From positions 74,100,595 to 74,164,594 of the forward strand of contig NC_044557.1 in NCBI RefSeq assembly GCF_007565055.1: a stretch of 64,000 nucleotides of DNA, written 5' to 3'. The notes beneath the pieces were generated by a model that did no database searches, had not been told where the DNA came from, and saw nothing but the letters and a program-made list of their open reading frames with translations. The first letter of the stretch is position 1, and the number at the start of each line of letters is the position of its first letter. Position numbers and translations under genes: made by a program. This stretch comes from Rhinopithecus roxellana. Its lineage: Eukaryota; Chordata; Mammalia; Primates; Cercopithecidae. Below are positions 48,808 through 58,436 of the stretch, piece after piece.

Positions 48808-49700
48808 TGTGTTAGTCAGGGTTCTCTAGAGGAACAAGATTAATAGGAGAGATATATATATCTTATTATATATAGAACACTATATATAATATAGTATTTA
48901 GGTTTAAAATGAAAATTGCAAAAATAAAATTTTGGCCTAAAACTTGTAAATTGTATGTGAATATAATGTAATAGAAAAATGAAAATAAAATGTTTCATGC
49001 AACTTTTAAATACTGCATACATATTTTTTCATGAATATAATAAAATATATTGTGTATTGAGCATATCATAAGTGCCCTACTTTTTATATACATCATCTCT
49101 ACTCTTTATAACAAATATAAATTATTCTATTTTTATTCCCATTTGAAAAGAAGGAAAAATGTCAACATGGCAAGATTGTGATTAGACTCCAAATTTGTCT
49201 TGACTCCAAAAGTTGTTGCTTTTCAGTGTATGATATTGCAGTTTAGTTGAAGATTTGCTATCTCAAATAACAGTCAATAACTAGTATAATCAGCAAAGTT
49301 CAATAGGTAGCTCCTTGTGAAACAGACTTAGACATAAATTTGAAAAAACTATTAAGCCTTAATACAGTTTTTAGTTGTAGGGAGGACAAGGTCCCACAAT
49401 AGGCTGTTTGCAAGCTTGAGAAGCAAGGAGAGTCAGTCCGAGTCAGGAAGCATCCAGTAGGGAGAAAGATGTAGGCTGGGAGGCTAGGCCAGTCTCTCTC
49501 TTTTTCATGTTTTCCTGCCTGCTTTATATTTGCTGGCAGCTGATTAGATTGTGCCCACCAGGTTCAGGGTGGGTCTGCTTTTTCCAACCCACTGACTCAA
49601 ATGTTAACCTCCTTTGGCAACACCCTCACGGGCACACCTCAGGATCAATATTTTGCATCCTTCAATCCAATCAAGTTGACACTCAGGGTTAACCATAACA
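48808..49700 (-). mobile_element. Provirus 3' LTR, carrying an inserted segment
   Basis: Left outer part 48808-48895 and right part 49390-49700 are MLT2A-type LTR. The middle 48896-49389 is foreign (copy B of the duplicated segment). A TATA-like TATAAA (minus strand) remains at 49523-49528. The AATAAA region seen in the other two LTRs is gone, replaced by the insert. Confidence 0.9.
48896..49389 (+). repeat. 0.49 kb duplicated segment, copy B (inside LTR)
   Basis: Second copy of 42599-43091. LTR text resumes exactly after 'gggaggacaa' with 'ggtcccacaataggctg'. The short 'acaa' could belong to either side, a microhomology-like junction. Since an LTR surrounds it, the copy arrived after the provirus. 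No tail or target duplication points to a DNA-based copying event rather than retroposition. Confidence 0.9.
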
Positions 49701-49714
49701 AGCCCACCCCTTTT
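49701..49714 (-). promoter_or_regulatory. Polypurine tract of the provirus
   Basis: On the minus strand a purine-rich 'aaaaggggtgggct' immediately precedes the 3' LTR start. This is where plus-strand DNA synthesis is primed in retroviruses. Confidence 0.75.
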
Positions 49715-50014
49715 CAACTTGAACCCATACATATCTTCTAAGATAACACATAATCTTCAAATAAAAACAATAATATGGTCATAATTACACCTAAAATAAT
49801 ACAACTATCCTTCGTACAACCAGAAACACACCAATCCCCAACCCAAATACTATTACATAAAGTTAATAATACTTAAATGCTGATATGAAGTCACTAAATT
49901 TTATGTCACATGATAAAGGAAAAGGAAATAAAATGAAGAGATTTTCTTAGTACAAGAGTATACATGCACAAACATGCTTTTAACAATAGAAAGAGGAAAT
50001 ACTCATGACAGTTA
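49715..50014 (-). other. Provirus internal non-coding tail
   Basis: Between the end of the pol-derived reading text and the polypurine tract. AT-rich, no env-like frame. Confidence 0.7.
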
Positions 50015-50678
50015 CAATCCTCATTTCTGCAGCTGGTCACGTGGTCGTAGCTGGTATTGATGACTACCTTCTTCTACTACCCATTCTGTATTCCCTTTGC
50101 CTTCAGCAAGCACCTCAGCAGGTTGTGGGTTTTTTTCCTGGTGGAGTGACTCCAGCCTTCATTCCTGAGGTGTCTGGACCATTTGTAGTCTGGTCTGGAT
50201 GGGCCTGTTGTAGTTTTCAATTGATCTTAATCACAGGGCATGCTAATACTAAGGGATGGCCTAATGGATATCATATATTGAATGCATACTCTTTCTTACC
50301 TTCGTTATGGAGTAGTAGACTGATTTCATCTTAACAGTCTGGGTCAATCACCCCAGCCAACATTGTAACTCCCTTTTTAGCCAGTTGACTTAAACGTAAG
50401 AGGAGCCCAAAGTGTCCAGGTGGCAGTGCTAACTTCCAGTTCAATGGAATCATTGTTGTGTCCTCTGGTGGCAGCATTCCTTCCTCTGGAACTAAGACTT
50501 CTAGGTCAGTAGAAAGTAATGTTGCAGGAACAGGAAGCAAAAATTTTGCTAGTGGATCAGTAGGGGTGGTGGTGAGTGGTGCCACTTTCACTTTCACCCC
50601 TTGATTCCTGGACCTGTGAATCCTGGCTATGGGAAAAACAGTACCATATGTTGGATGCTGATTATTCAGAACATACAC
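50015..50678 (-). pseudogene. ERVL dUTPase-like domain, broken
   Basis: A 115-codon minus-strand frame (50331-50678) begins in the integrase C-terminus and runs into a dUTPase-like domain. The text includes LEVLVPEEGMLPP and LPPGHFGLLLRL, ending in 'AGVIDPD' before a stop. In dUTPases the 'G.ID.DY' region holds the active-site aspartate. Here the tyrosine slot reads Cys followed by a stop. Reading past that stop, recognisable text continues to about 50015 with several more stops. A dUTPase fused at the end of pol is a known ERVL trait. The enzyme lowers dUTP in the parent virus; this copy cannot be functional. Confidence 0.8.
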
Positions 50679-51490
50679 GACCTTCTGGAGAACTGCAAAC
50701 TATTGTCACCTAGTTTGCCCTGCAAACTATTGTCACCTAGTTTGCCCTGCAAACTATTGTCACCTAGTTGGCATTGTAATTGTTACTTCCAAAGGCCATT
50801 CCACCGTTCTATTAATCCAGCTGCTTCAGGATGATGGAGAACATGGTATGACCAGTGAATTCCATGAGCATGAGCCCACTGCTGCAGTTCATTAGCTGTA
50901 AAGTGAGTGTCTTGGTCAGAGACAATGCTGTGTGGAATACTATGATGGTGGATAAGACATTCTGTGAGTCCATGGTCTTCGCAGAAGCATTGCATGCAGG
51001 ATAGGCAAGCCCATATCTGGAGTAAGTGTTTACTCCAGTGAGGACAAACCTCTGCTCTTTCCATGATGGAAGAGGTCCAGCATAATCAACCTGCCACCAG
51101 ATAGCTGGCTGATCACCCTGAGGAATGGTGCCACATTGAGGGCTCAGTGTTGTTCTCTGCTAATGGGAAATTGGGCACTCAGCAGTAGCTGCAGTCAGTT
51201 CAGCCTTGGTGAGTGAAAGTCCATGTTGCTGAGCCCATGTGTCACCTCCATCCCTGCCACCATAACCACTTTGTTCATGGGCCCAGTGGGCAATGACAGG
51301 GGTGGCTTGGTAAATAGGCTGAGTGGTGTCCACAGAAAAGGTCATCCTATCTGCTTGGTTATTAAAATCCTCCTCTGCTGAGGCCCCTTGTTGGTGAGCA
51401 CTCACATGGGATACAAATATCTTCACGGTTTTTGACCACTCAGAGAAGTCCATCCACATACATATCTCTTCCCCAAATTTCTTTTTCACC
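50679..51490 (-). pseudogene. ERVL integrase region, broken
   Basis: Read leftwards. A zinc-binding N-terminal part lies in the frame 51160-51489, where the closing pair reads C-P-I-S instead of Cys-x-x-Cys, so one metal ligand is lost. Next comes 'WQVDYAGPL' (about 51065-51095), bearing the first catalytic aspartate. The 93-codon frame 50783-51064 includes HSIVSDQDTHFTANELQ (second Asp region) and HHPEAAGLIERWNG, with the glutamate expected of a DDE integrase. Stops and shifts separate the blocks. A 27-base in-frame triplication (50693-50773) interrupts the C-terminal part. Not functional. Confidence 0.85.
50693..50773. repeat. 27-base tandem triplication in integrase
   Basis: Three nearly identical units starting 'ctgcaaactattgtcaccta' at 50693, 50720 and 50747. 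27 bases equal nine codons, so the reading frame is kept. Confidence 0.95.
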
Positions 51491-52350
51491 TATTTTCCAA
51501 TCATGCTTTTTCCAAATACCTGACATCCAACCAAATCCTGACCATACAGCCAAACCACTGGGTATAGCCCCTGAATCACTATATAATTACACACCTGGCC
51601 ATTTCTCCTTTCATGCAACATGCACAACCAGGTGCATGGCTCAAAGTTCTGCCCACTGGGAAGATTTCTCTTCACCGCTGTCCTTCAGGGATGTTCTAGA
51701 AAGGGGTTGTAGTGCTGCAGCTGTACACTTTTGGGTGGAACCTGCTTATCGAGCAGAACCATCTGTAAACCAGGTCCTAGTCTTCTCTTCCTCTGTCAAC
51801 TGATCATAGGAAACTCCCCATGAGCCTATCAGTGCAGTCTGGGGAAGAGAAGGCAGGTGGCAGGAGTGGAGACCATGGGCATTTGAACCACTTCCTCATG
51901 TAACTCACTTGTGCTTTCAGAACCTGCTTGAGCCCAATTGTATATATACCACTTCCATTTGATGATGAAATGCTGCTGTGCATGACCCACTTTATGTCTA
52001 GATGGGTCAGAAAGCACCCAGTTCGTGATAGGCAGTTCAGCTGTCATGGTGACTTGATGACCCATAGTCAAACGTTCAGTTTCCACCAAAGCCCAGTAAC
52101 AGGCCAAGAGCTGTCTCTCAAAAGGAAAGTAGTTATCTGCAGAAGATGGCAGGGCCTTGCTCCAAAATCCTAGAGGCTTCCACTGTGATTCACCTATGGG
52201 GACCTGCCAAAGGCTTGAAACAGCATCCCTATCTGCCACTGACTGACACCTCATGCATCTGGATGTGCTGGTTCGTATGGACCAAGTGGCAGAGCAGCTT
52301 GCACAGCAGCCTGGACCTGTTGCAGAGCCTTCTCCTATTCTGGACTTCAC
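51160..52350 (-). pseudogene. ERVL RNase H region, broken
   Basis: The 173-codon frame 51829-52350 holds the connection and start of RNase H, with blocks such as PIGESQWKPLGFWSKAL and YFPFERQLLACYWAL. Near 51755-51775 a shifted frame reads 'WFTDGSAR', the first catalytic aspartate block of RNase H, followed at once by a stop. Later RNase H text ('FVSHVSAHQQGAS') is in the 51160-51489 frame. At least two frameshifts are needed to read through. Non-functional relic of the domain that removes the RNA strand during reverse transcription. Confidence 0.82.
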
Positions 52351-52574
52351 TCAAAACTGTCAGCCTTTCAGGTCACTTGATAAATGGGCCAGAGTAACAT
52401 ACTCAAATGAGGAAGGTGTTGCCTTGAAAATCCAAATAGGCTCACTAGGCATTGTGCCTCTTTCTTGGTTGTAAGAGGGGCCAAATTCAGCAACTTATTC
52501 TTCACCTTAGAAGGAATATCTTGACAGGTCTCACACTACCAGACTCCTGGAAATTTTACTGAGGTAGAAGATCC

Positions 52575-53336
52575 CTAAATTTCAGTCAGATTCATTTCCT
52601 GTCCTCTGGTATGCAAATATCTCACCAATAAGTCCAGTGTTTTTGCTACTTCTTGCTCACTGGATCCAATCAGCATAATGTCATCAATGTAATAGACCAG
52701 TGTGATATCTTGCGGAAGTGAAAAGCAATCAAGGTCTTTCTGAGTAAGATCATGACACAAAGCTGGAGAGTTGATATATTCCTGAGGTAGGACATTAAAG
52801 ATATATTGCTGGATTTGCCAGCTGAAGGCAAATTGCTTCTGGTGGGCCTTATGAACAGGAATGGAGAAAAAGCCATTTGCCAAGTCAATGGCTGCAAACC
52901 AGGTACCAGGAGATGTGTTAATTGGCTCAAGTAATGAAACCACATCGGGTACAACAGCTGCACTTGGAGTCACCACTTGGTTAAGCTTATCCACTGTCAT
53001 TATGCAAGATCCATCTGTCTTCTCCACAGGCCATATGGGAGACTTGAATGGGGATGTATTGGGAATCACCACCCCTGTGTCTTTCAAGTCCTTGATGGTG
53101 GTGCTAATCTCTGCAATCTCTCCAGGGATGTGATATTGTTTTTGATTTACTATTTTTCTAGATATAGGCAGCTCTAATGGCTTCCATTTGGCATTTCTCA
53201 CCATAATAGCCCTCACTCTACCAATCAGGGAACCAATGTGGGGGTTCTGCCAGCTGCTAAGTATGTCCATGCCAATTATACATTCTGGCACTGGAGAGAT
53301 GACCACAGGATGAGTCTGGAGACCCACTGAACCCAC
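52575..53336 (-). pseudogene. pol: ERVL reverse transcriptase, long decayed frame
   Basis: The longest frame in the window, 253 codons. In order it shows a protease tail (ECIIGMDIL, about residues 18-26), the RT entry 'KQYHIPGE', motif A as WFAAIDLANGFFS with the first catalytic aspartate, a motif-B-like 'LPQEYINSPALCH', and motif C 'YYIDDIMLIG' with the two catalytic aspartates. The usual Gly in the 'LPQGY' slot is Glu here. Near 'TVDKLNQ' residues are missing compared with the family. The frame is open but not complete: it lacks the thumb/RNase H continuation because of a stop at 52575. Minus strand like the rest of the provirus. Probably inactive. Confidence 0.9.
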
Positions 53337-53560
53337 TGTATGTCAGATCTAGCTAAAACTTCATCAATTACCTGACCTCCACAAGCCCCTACTTTAACTG
53401 GAGAACCACAATGACATTTTGGGTTGCCTGGAATCAACATCAGTTCAGAACCAGTATCCAGTAGTCACCAAAATGGCTGATCATTTTCCTTTTTCCAATG
53501 CACAGTTACTCTGGTAAAAGGCTGGAGGTCTCCTTCGAGAAGGATGGGAGGGAGATTCAC
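53337..53560 (-). pseudogene. ERVL protease region, broken
   Basis: Around 53426-53461 the minus strand reads 'LDTGSELMLIPG', the aspartic protease active-site triad Asp-Thr-Gly with typical neighbours. A frame change and stops separate it from the 'GMDIL' block that starts the RT frame. The protease would have cut the Gag-Pol polyprotein; this copy is broken. Confidence 0.75.
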
Positions 53561-54870
53561 TGCATTAATTGTCGGTAATGTAGTGGGGTCCTTCCTCAAG
53601 GAGACCTGGCCTCCTCTTCATTCAAGGGATTCTGGGTCTGTAAACTGGCTCAAGTCTGGAAATTGACTGAGGGGCCATGATTCTCTGTTTTTATAATTCA
53701 AATTAGTCTTTTGTCCATTTGACCTAGAAGTTTTCTCCTTGTATAAATTAAGTAGGAATGCAATAGGCTTCCAATCAATTTCACTTCTAGGAACACTGTG
53801 ATTAATTAGCCAATGCCAGAGCTCTACATGAGTCAGACCATTCTGATTGCTCATTTATCTCTGCTGTCCATTATGGTAGCCATGCCTACCTTGCTTCTGA
53901 TAGTCGAGTGCCACCACTAGGCTCCTGCTACCTTGTGATCCAATTTTTCCCATTGTATTTAGATTTTATAGTTGGGTGACTGTGGTTCCCACTGTTAGAT
54001 CTGACATACAGAGAAGAGCTTATCCCATATCCTTAATTTTCATTCCCATGCCTGTTCTCCAGATTTCTATTTACATAAATTATAGAACTCAAGCAGTTCT
54101 TTTCGAATGTAGCATACCTTCTCATAGGTCAACCTCATCTCTAGAGGCCCGCTGGGACTTGGGTCTAGTTATAGGTCTAGAAGCAAACAGGGGTGTTGGG
54201 GTGGCCCCTGAGGAAAATCAACATTATTTTGCCTGGAAACTGCCTCGGGGTGGGGCATCACTGTTGCCTCAGGCAGCACAGAGTTTATCTCTTCAGGTAA
54301 ATGTGGAAAGACTGATGGCGGATGGGTCAGGGAGGAGATGTTGCCTCTACTGAGGATGGGAAAGGTGTTCCCTCTGGCAAAAAGCCAGTTTACAAACTCA
54401 GTGTCCCCAGGTCCATCAGGGTCCTCCCACACATCCCCATTCCAAGTTGCAGGGTCCCATTCTTTTCCAATCAATGCCCTCACTTTAACAATAGACACCT
54501 GGCAAGGCCGTGCATGCATCTTTCATTGCAGGTCAGCCACTCGCAAAATAAAAGCTTGAGTCTGTTTTTCCACAAATTCAGCTCTTTCTCTACAGGAGAT
54601 AAGACTCTCACTCAGGGCAATCTTAGCAGATTTGCGGCTCAGTATCTGCTTTTGAAGCTGGGAGACAGAATCCTCAAGTTCATCATTTTCTTTCATCACT
54701 TTGTTCACTGAACTTAGGAGCAACCAACCAGCTACATTATATTTCTTGGTTCTCCACATATGGTCAAAAGTATTATGTATAGAGTCACTAAACACTAAAT
54801 TTCTTGCCTCTCATGAGCAGTGAATCAGAAGTGTCAAATGCATTTGTTTTGCATAACTCTCTGAACAGTT
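53561..54870 (-). pseudogene. gag: ERVL gag region, broken
   Basis: Three minus-strand frames follow each other from right to left. 54523-54795 (90 codons) is rich in E, K, Q and L ('KENDELEDSVSQLQKQIL') and probably forms a coiled coil, as in ERVL Gag N-termini. 54169-54519 (116 codons) holds capsid-like text such as 'EWDPATWNGDVW' and 'DTEFVNWLFARG'. 53618-53854 (78 codons) has 'HVELWHWLINHSV' and a basic 'YKEKTSRSNGQK' near its middle. Stops and shifts separate the blocks. Position after the primer site and before protease supports gag. Individual domain limits are inferred. Confidence 0.75.
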
Positions 54871-55012
54871 TATGTCAAGTACTATCAGTGTTCTCTATAC
54901 TATTAAAAGTAGAGTCCTTAGTATTTTTGGGTCTATTCACACTAAGCAGCCAACTCCAGAAACCCCAAAACAAATGATAGAACTTTATCCTTAATATTCT
55001 GTTCCTCTAGAA

Positions 55013-55027
55013 CCACTCCTAGTACCA
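55013..55027 (-). promoter_or_regulatory. tRNA-Leu-like primer binding site
   Basis: The minus strand reads 'tggtactaggagtgg' a few bases inside the 5' LTR. It differs at one position from the complement of the tRNA-Leu 3' end, the primer that gives HERV-L its name. Confidence 0.8.
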
Positions 55028-55032
55028 AAAAC

Positions 55033-55560
55033 TGTATTAGTCAGGGTTTCCTAGAGGGAAAGAACTAACAGGAGAATATATAATATATAAACTCATATAT
55101 TACATATATATGAGTTTATTAAGTACTTACTTACACAATCACAAGGTCCCAGAGTAGCTGTCTGCAAGCTTGAGTAGCAAGGATAGCCAGCCTGATCTGC
55201 AAGCTTGAGTAGCAAGGATAGCCAGCCTGATCTGCAAGCTTGAGTAGCAAGGATAGCCAGCCTGAGTCTCAAAACTGAAGAACTTGGAGTCCAATGTTTG
55301 AAGGGAGGAAGCATTTGCCATGCAGAAAGATGTAGGCTGGTAGGCTAGGCCAGTCTCTCTCTCTTTCATGTTTTTCTGCCTGCTTTATATTCACTGGCAG
55401 CTGATTAGATAGTGCCCACCAGATTAAGGGTGGATCTGCCTTCACGAGCCCACTGACTCCAATATTAATCTCCTTTGGCAACACCCTCACAGACATACCC
55501 AGTATCAATACTTTGCATCCTTCAATTCAATCAAGTTGACACTCAGTATTAACCATCACA
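55033..55560 (-). mobile_element. Provirus 5' LTR (MLT2A type)
   Basis: Bounded by TG...CA on the minus strand ('tgtgatggttaatactgagt' at the right edge, '...gactaataca' at the left). TATA box TATAAA (minus) at 55384-55389 and poly(A) signal AATAAA (minus) at 55115-55120. It contains a 35-base triplication (55162-55266). MLT2A LTRs are known promoters in early primate embryos; activity of this copy is unknown. Confidence 0.92.
55162..55266. repeat. 35-base tandem triplication in the 5' LTR
   Basis: Three units starting 'ctgcaagcttgagtagcaag' at 55162, 55197 and 55232, almost identical. Neither the 3' LTR nor the solo LTR at 20928 has it, so it arose after integration. Confidence 0.96.
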
Positions 55561-56206
55561 GGTATATACTATCAATATGATTTATGATTATTGATCCTGA
55601 ACACATGGCTAAAACAGTGTTTGTCATGTTTCTTTACTGTAATCCATTTTATTTTCCTTTGTTTGTGCTGTAAACTTGCTGTGAAAATCCCTAGGAAAAG
55701 GCAGTATTTATGGAGTGGGAAGCTAGGCTTCCCATTTTATAGGATGGATTATCTTAATAAATTATTTGGATTATTTTCTGTAGAAAAGATTTGTCTTTTC
55801 TCTGACATTTATTGATCTATTCAATCGCTTATTTATGCCAATATGGACTGATATTTATTTTATACTTCAAGTTATGATACAATACTGTTTGCTATATTGT
55901 TGCTCAGATTGTTTCAGTTTCAGCTATCAGGAGCTTTTATAGCAGTTGGCTCCCTTTGACATAGATTTAAAATGTATATGGTGTTTCTGGTTTCGGTTTT
56001 TAAGAATTTTTTGTGTGTACACTTTTTTACCCTCTGGCATTACAAAATGCTCCAGGCTTATCTTGTACAGTTCCTTCCCTAGGCCTAGAATTAGCCATTT
56101 ATCCAATTATCTCTATTTATTTTTATTTTTTGAGAATGGTATTAGAGACCAAGATCTGGACACTAGCTGTGCTCAATTACTGGACTGCTGTTTCTTCTAG
56201 GCCCTC
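55561..56206 (-). mobile_element. Ancient L1M element, piece 2
   Basis: Continues piece 1: 'ggtatatactatcaatatga' joins on from 'atatcaaaggta'. Further typical L1M 3' UTR text includes 'tttatgccaatatggactga', 'aatgctccaggcttatcttg' and 'agaatggtattagagaccaa'. Cut at 56206 by the MST element. Confidence 0.65.
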
Positions 56207-56506
56207 TGATATGGTTTACCTGTATCCCCATCCAAATCTCAACTTGAATTGTATCTCCTAGAATTTCCATGTGTTGTGGGAGGGGCCCAGGGGAAGGTCA
56301 GTGAATAAGTCTCAAGAGATCTGATGAGTTTATCAGGGGTTTCTGCTTTTGCTTCTTCCTCATTTTCTCTTGCTGCCACAATGTAAGAAGTGCCTTTCAC
56401 CTCCTACCATGATTCTGAGGCCTCCGCAGCCTTGGGGAGCTGTAAATCAAATTAAACCTCTTTTTCTTCCCAGTCTTTATTGGCAGCATAAAAATAGACT
56501 AATATA
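56207..56506 (+). mobile_element. MST 5' LTR
   Basis: Starts 'tgatatggtttacctgtatc', with 'ttgtgggaggggcccagg', 'gtgaataagtctcaagagat' and 'caaattaaacctctttttc'. The terminal CA has become TA. Next to it the interior opens with 'ttggtaccagtagagtggg', the primer-site region. An internal deletion of about 50 bases relative to the 3' LTR is visible after 'gaaggtcagtgaataag'. Confidence 0.9.
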
Positions 56507-58082
56507 GTAAATTGGTACCAGTAGAGTGGGGCGTTGCTGAAAAGATACCCCAAAATGTGGAAGTGACTTTTGAACTGGGTAGCAAGCAGAGGTTGGAACA
56601 GTTTGGAGGGCTCAGGAGAAGACAGGAAAATGTGGGAAAGTTTGGAACCTTCTAGAGATTTATTGAGTGGCTTTGACAAAAATGCTGATATTGATATGAA
56701 CAATAAGGTCCAGCCTGATGTGGTCTCAGATGGAGATGAGGAACTTGTTGGGAACTGGAGCAAAGGTGATTCTTGTTATGTTTTAGCAAAGAGACTGGTG
56801 GCATTTTGCCCCTGCCCTAGAGGTTTGCGAAACTTTTAACTTGATAGAGATGATTTAGGCTATCTGGCAGAAGAAATTTCTAAGCAGCAAAGCATTCAAA
56901 AGGTGACTTGGGTGCTATTAAAAGCATTCCATTTTAAAAGAGAAACAGAGCATAAAACTTCAGAAAATGTGCAGGCTGACAATGCAACAGAAAAGAAAAA
57001 CCCATTATTTTGAGGGGAAATTCAAGCTGGCTGCAGACATTTGGATAAGTAGCAAGGAGCCTAATGTTCATCCCCAAGACTATGGGGAAAATGTCTCCAA
57101 GCCATGTCAGAGACCTTCACGGCAGCCCCTCCCATCACTGGCCTGGAGGCCCAGGAGGAAAAAGTGGTTTTGTGGGCCAGGCTTAGGGTCCCCATGCTGT
57201 ATGCAGCCTAGGGACTTGGTGCACTGCGTCCCAGCCACTCTAACCATGGCCAAAAGGAGCCAATGTAGAGCTCAGGCTATGGCTCCAGAGAACGGAAGCC
57301 CGAAACCTTGGCAGCTTCCACATGGTGTTAAGCCTGTGGGTGCACAGAAGTCAGTAATTGAGGTTTGGGAACCTCCACTTAGATTTCAGAAGATGTTTGG
57401 AAGCACGTGGATGCCCAAGGAAAAACTTGCCACATGGGTGGGCCCTTATGGAGAACCTCTGCTAGGGCAGTACAGAAGGGAAATGTGGGGCTGGAGCCCC
57501 CACACAGAGTCCCTACTGGGGCACTGCCTAGTGGAGCTGTGAGAAGAAGGCCACCATCCTCCAGACTCCAGAATGGTGGCTCCACCAACAGCTTGCACTG
57601 TGTACCTGGAAAAGCTACAAACACTCAATGCCATACCATGAAAGCATCCAGGAGGGAGGCTGTACCCTGCAAAGTCACAGGGGTGGAGCTACCCAAGATC
57701 ATGGGAACCCACCTCTTGCATCAGTATGACCTGGACGTGAGACCTGGAATCAAAGGAGATCATTCTGGAGCTTTAAAATTTGACTGCCCCACTGGATTTC
57801 AGACTTGCATGGGGCCTGTAACCCCTTTGTTTTAGTCAATTTCTCCCATTTGGAATGGCTGTATTTACCCAATACCTATATCCACATTGTACCTAACAAG
57901 TAACTAGCTTGCTTTTGATTTTACAGGCTCATAGGTGGAAGGGACTTGCCTTCTCTCAGATGAAAGTTTGTACTGTGAACTTTTGGGTTAATGCTGAAAT
58001 ATGTTAAGACTTTGGGGGACTGTTGGGAAGGCATGATTAGTTTTGAAACAAGGACATGAGATTTAGAGGGGTCGGGGTGGAA
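56507..58082 (+). mobile_element. MST internal region
   Basis: MaLR interior: 'ttggtaccagtagagtgggg' at the start, then 'gtggaagtgacttttgaact' and the typical 'ccatggggcctgtaa'-like text near 57810. GC content is higher than the surroundings (57050-57830). Coding text is degenerate. Confidence 0.85.
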
Positions 58083-58436
58083 TAATATGGTTTGCCTGTG
58101 TCCCCACGTAAGTCTCAACTTGAATTGTATCTCTCAGAATTACCACATGTTGAGGGAGAGACCCAAGGTGAGGTAATTTAATCATGGAGGCCGGTCTTTC
58201 CTGTGCTATTCTTGAGATAGTGAATAAGTCTCATGAGATGTGATGGGTTTATCAGGCATTTCTGCTTTTGCTTCTTCCTCATTTTCTCTTCCTGCCACCA
58301 TGTAAGAAGTGCCTTTTACCTCCTGCCATGATTCTGAAGCCTCCCCAGCCATGTGGAACTGTAAGTCCAATTAAACCTGTTTTTCTTTCCAGTCTTGTGC
58401 ATGTCTTTATCAGCAGCATGAAAACGAACTAATACA
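58083..58436 (+). mobile_element. MST 3' LTR
   Basis: Begins 'taatatggtttgcctgtgtc' (TG changed to TA) and ends 'gaacta ataca'. Contains 'tcatgagatgtgatgggttt' and 'ccagccatgtggaactgtaa', with AATTAAACCT near the end as poly(A) region. Confidence 0.9.

Larger units (their letters stand above)
48808..55560 (-). mobile_element. ERVL: ERVL provirus with MLT2A-type LTRs
   Basis: A complete two-LTR layout read right to left: 5' LTR, tRNA-Leu-like primer site, gag, protease, reverse transcriptase, RNase H, integrase, a dUTPase-like tail, polypurine tract, 3' LTR. There is no env-like frame between the dUTPase region and the 3' LTR, as expected for ERVL. The coding part is broken by many stops and frameshifts, so it is defective. 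The provirus sits in an old L1M. 'ggtat' occurs at both host junctions (48799-48803 and 55561-55565), four bases off the left LTR edge, and is the probable target duplication. Confidence 0.92.
56207..58436 (+). mobile_element. Complete MST-type MaLR element
   Basis: Two LTRs around a 1.6 kb interior with five-base target duplications 'ccctc' (56202-56206) and 'gcctc' (58437-58441, one change). Host L1M text is contiguous across the site. MaLRs are non-autonomous and depend on ERVL enzymes. The interior frames of 191 and 142 codons (56967-57542, 57407-57835) show no domain I recognise and overlap each other. Confidence 0.9.

Noticed and set aside
50005..50334. 109-codon plus-strand frame
   Set aside because: It is the complement of the decayed end of ERVL pol on the minus strand.
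50693..50773. Possible CRISPR-like repeats (also 55162-55266 and 16447-16642)
   Set aside because: Head-to-tail units without spacers in a primate genome; plain tandem duplications.
56967..57835. 191- and 142-codon frames within the MST interior considered as a gene
   Set aside because: They overlap in different frames, lack gag or pol motifs and lie within a MaLR, whose interiors are mostly non-coding.
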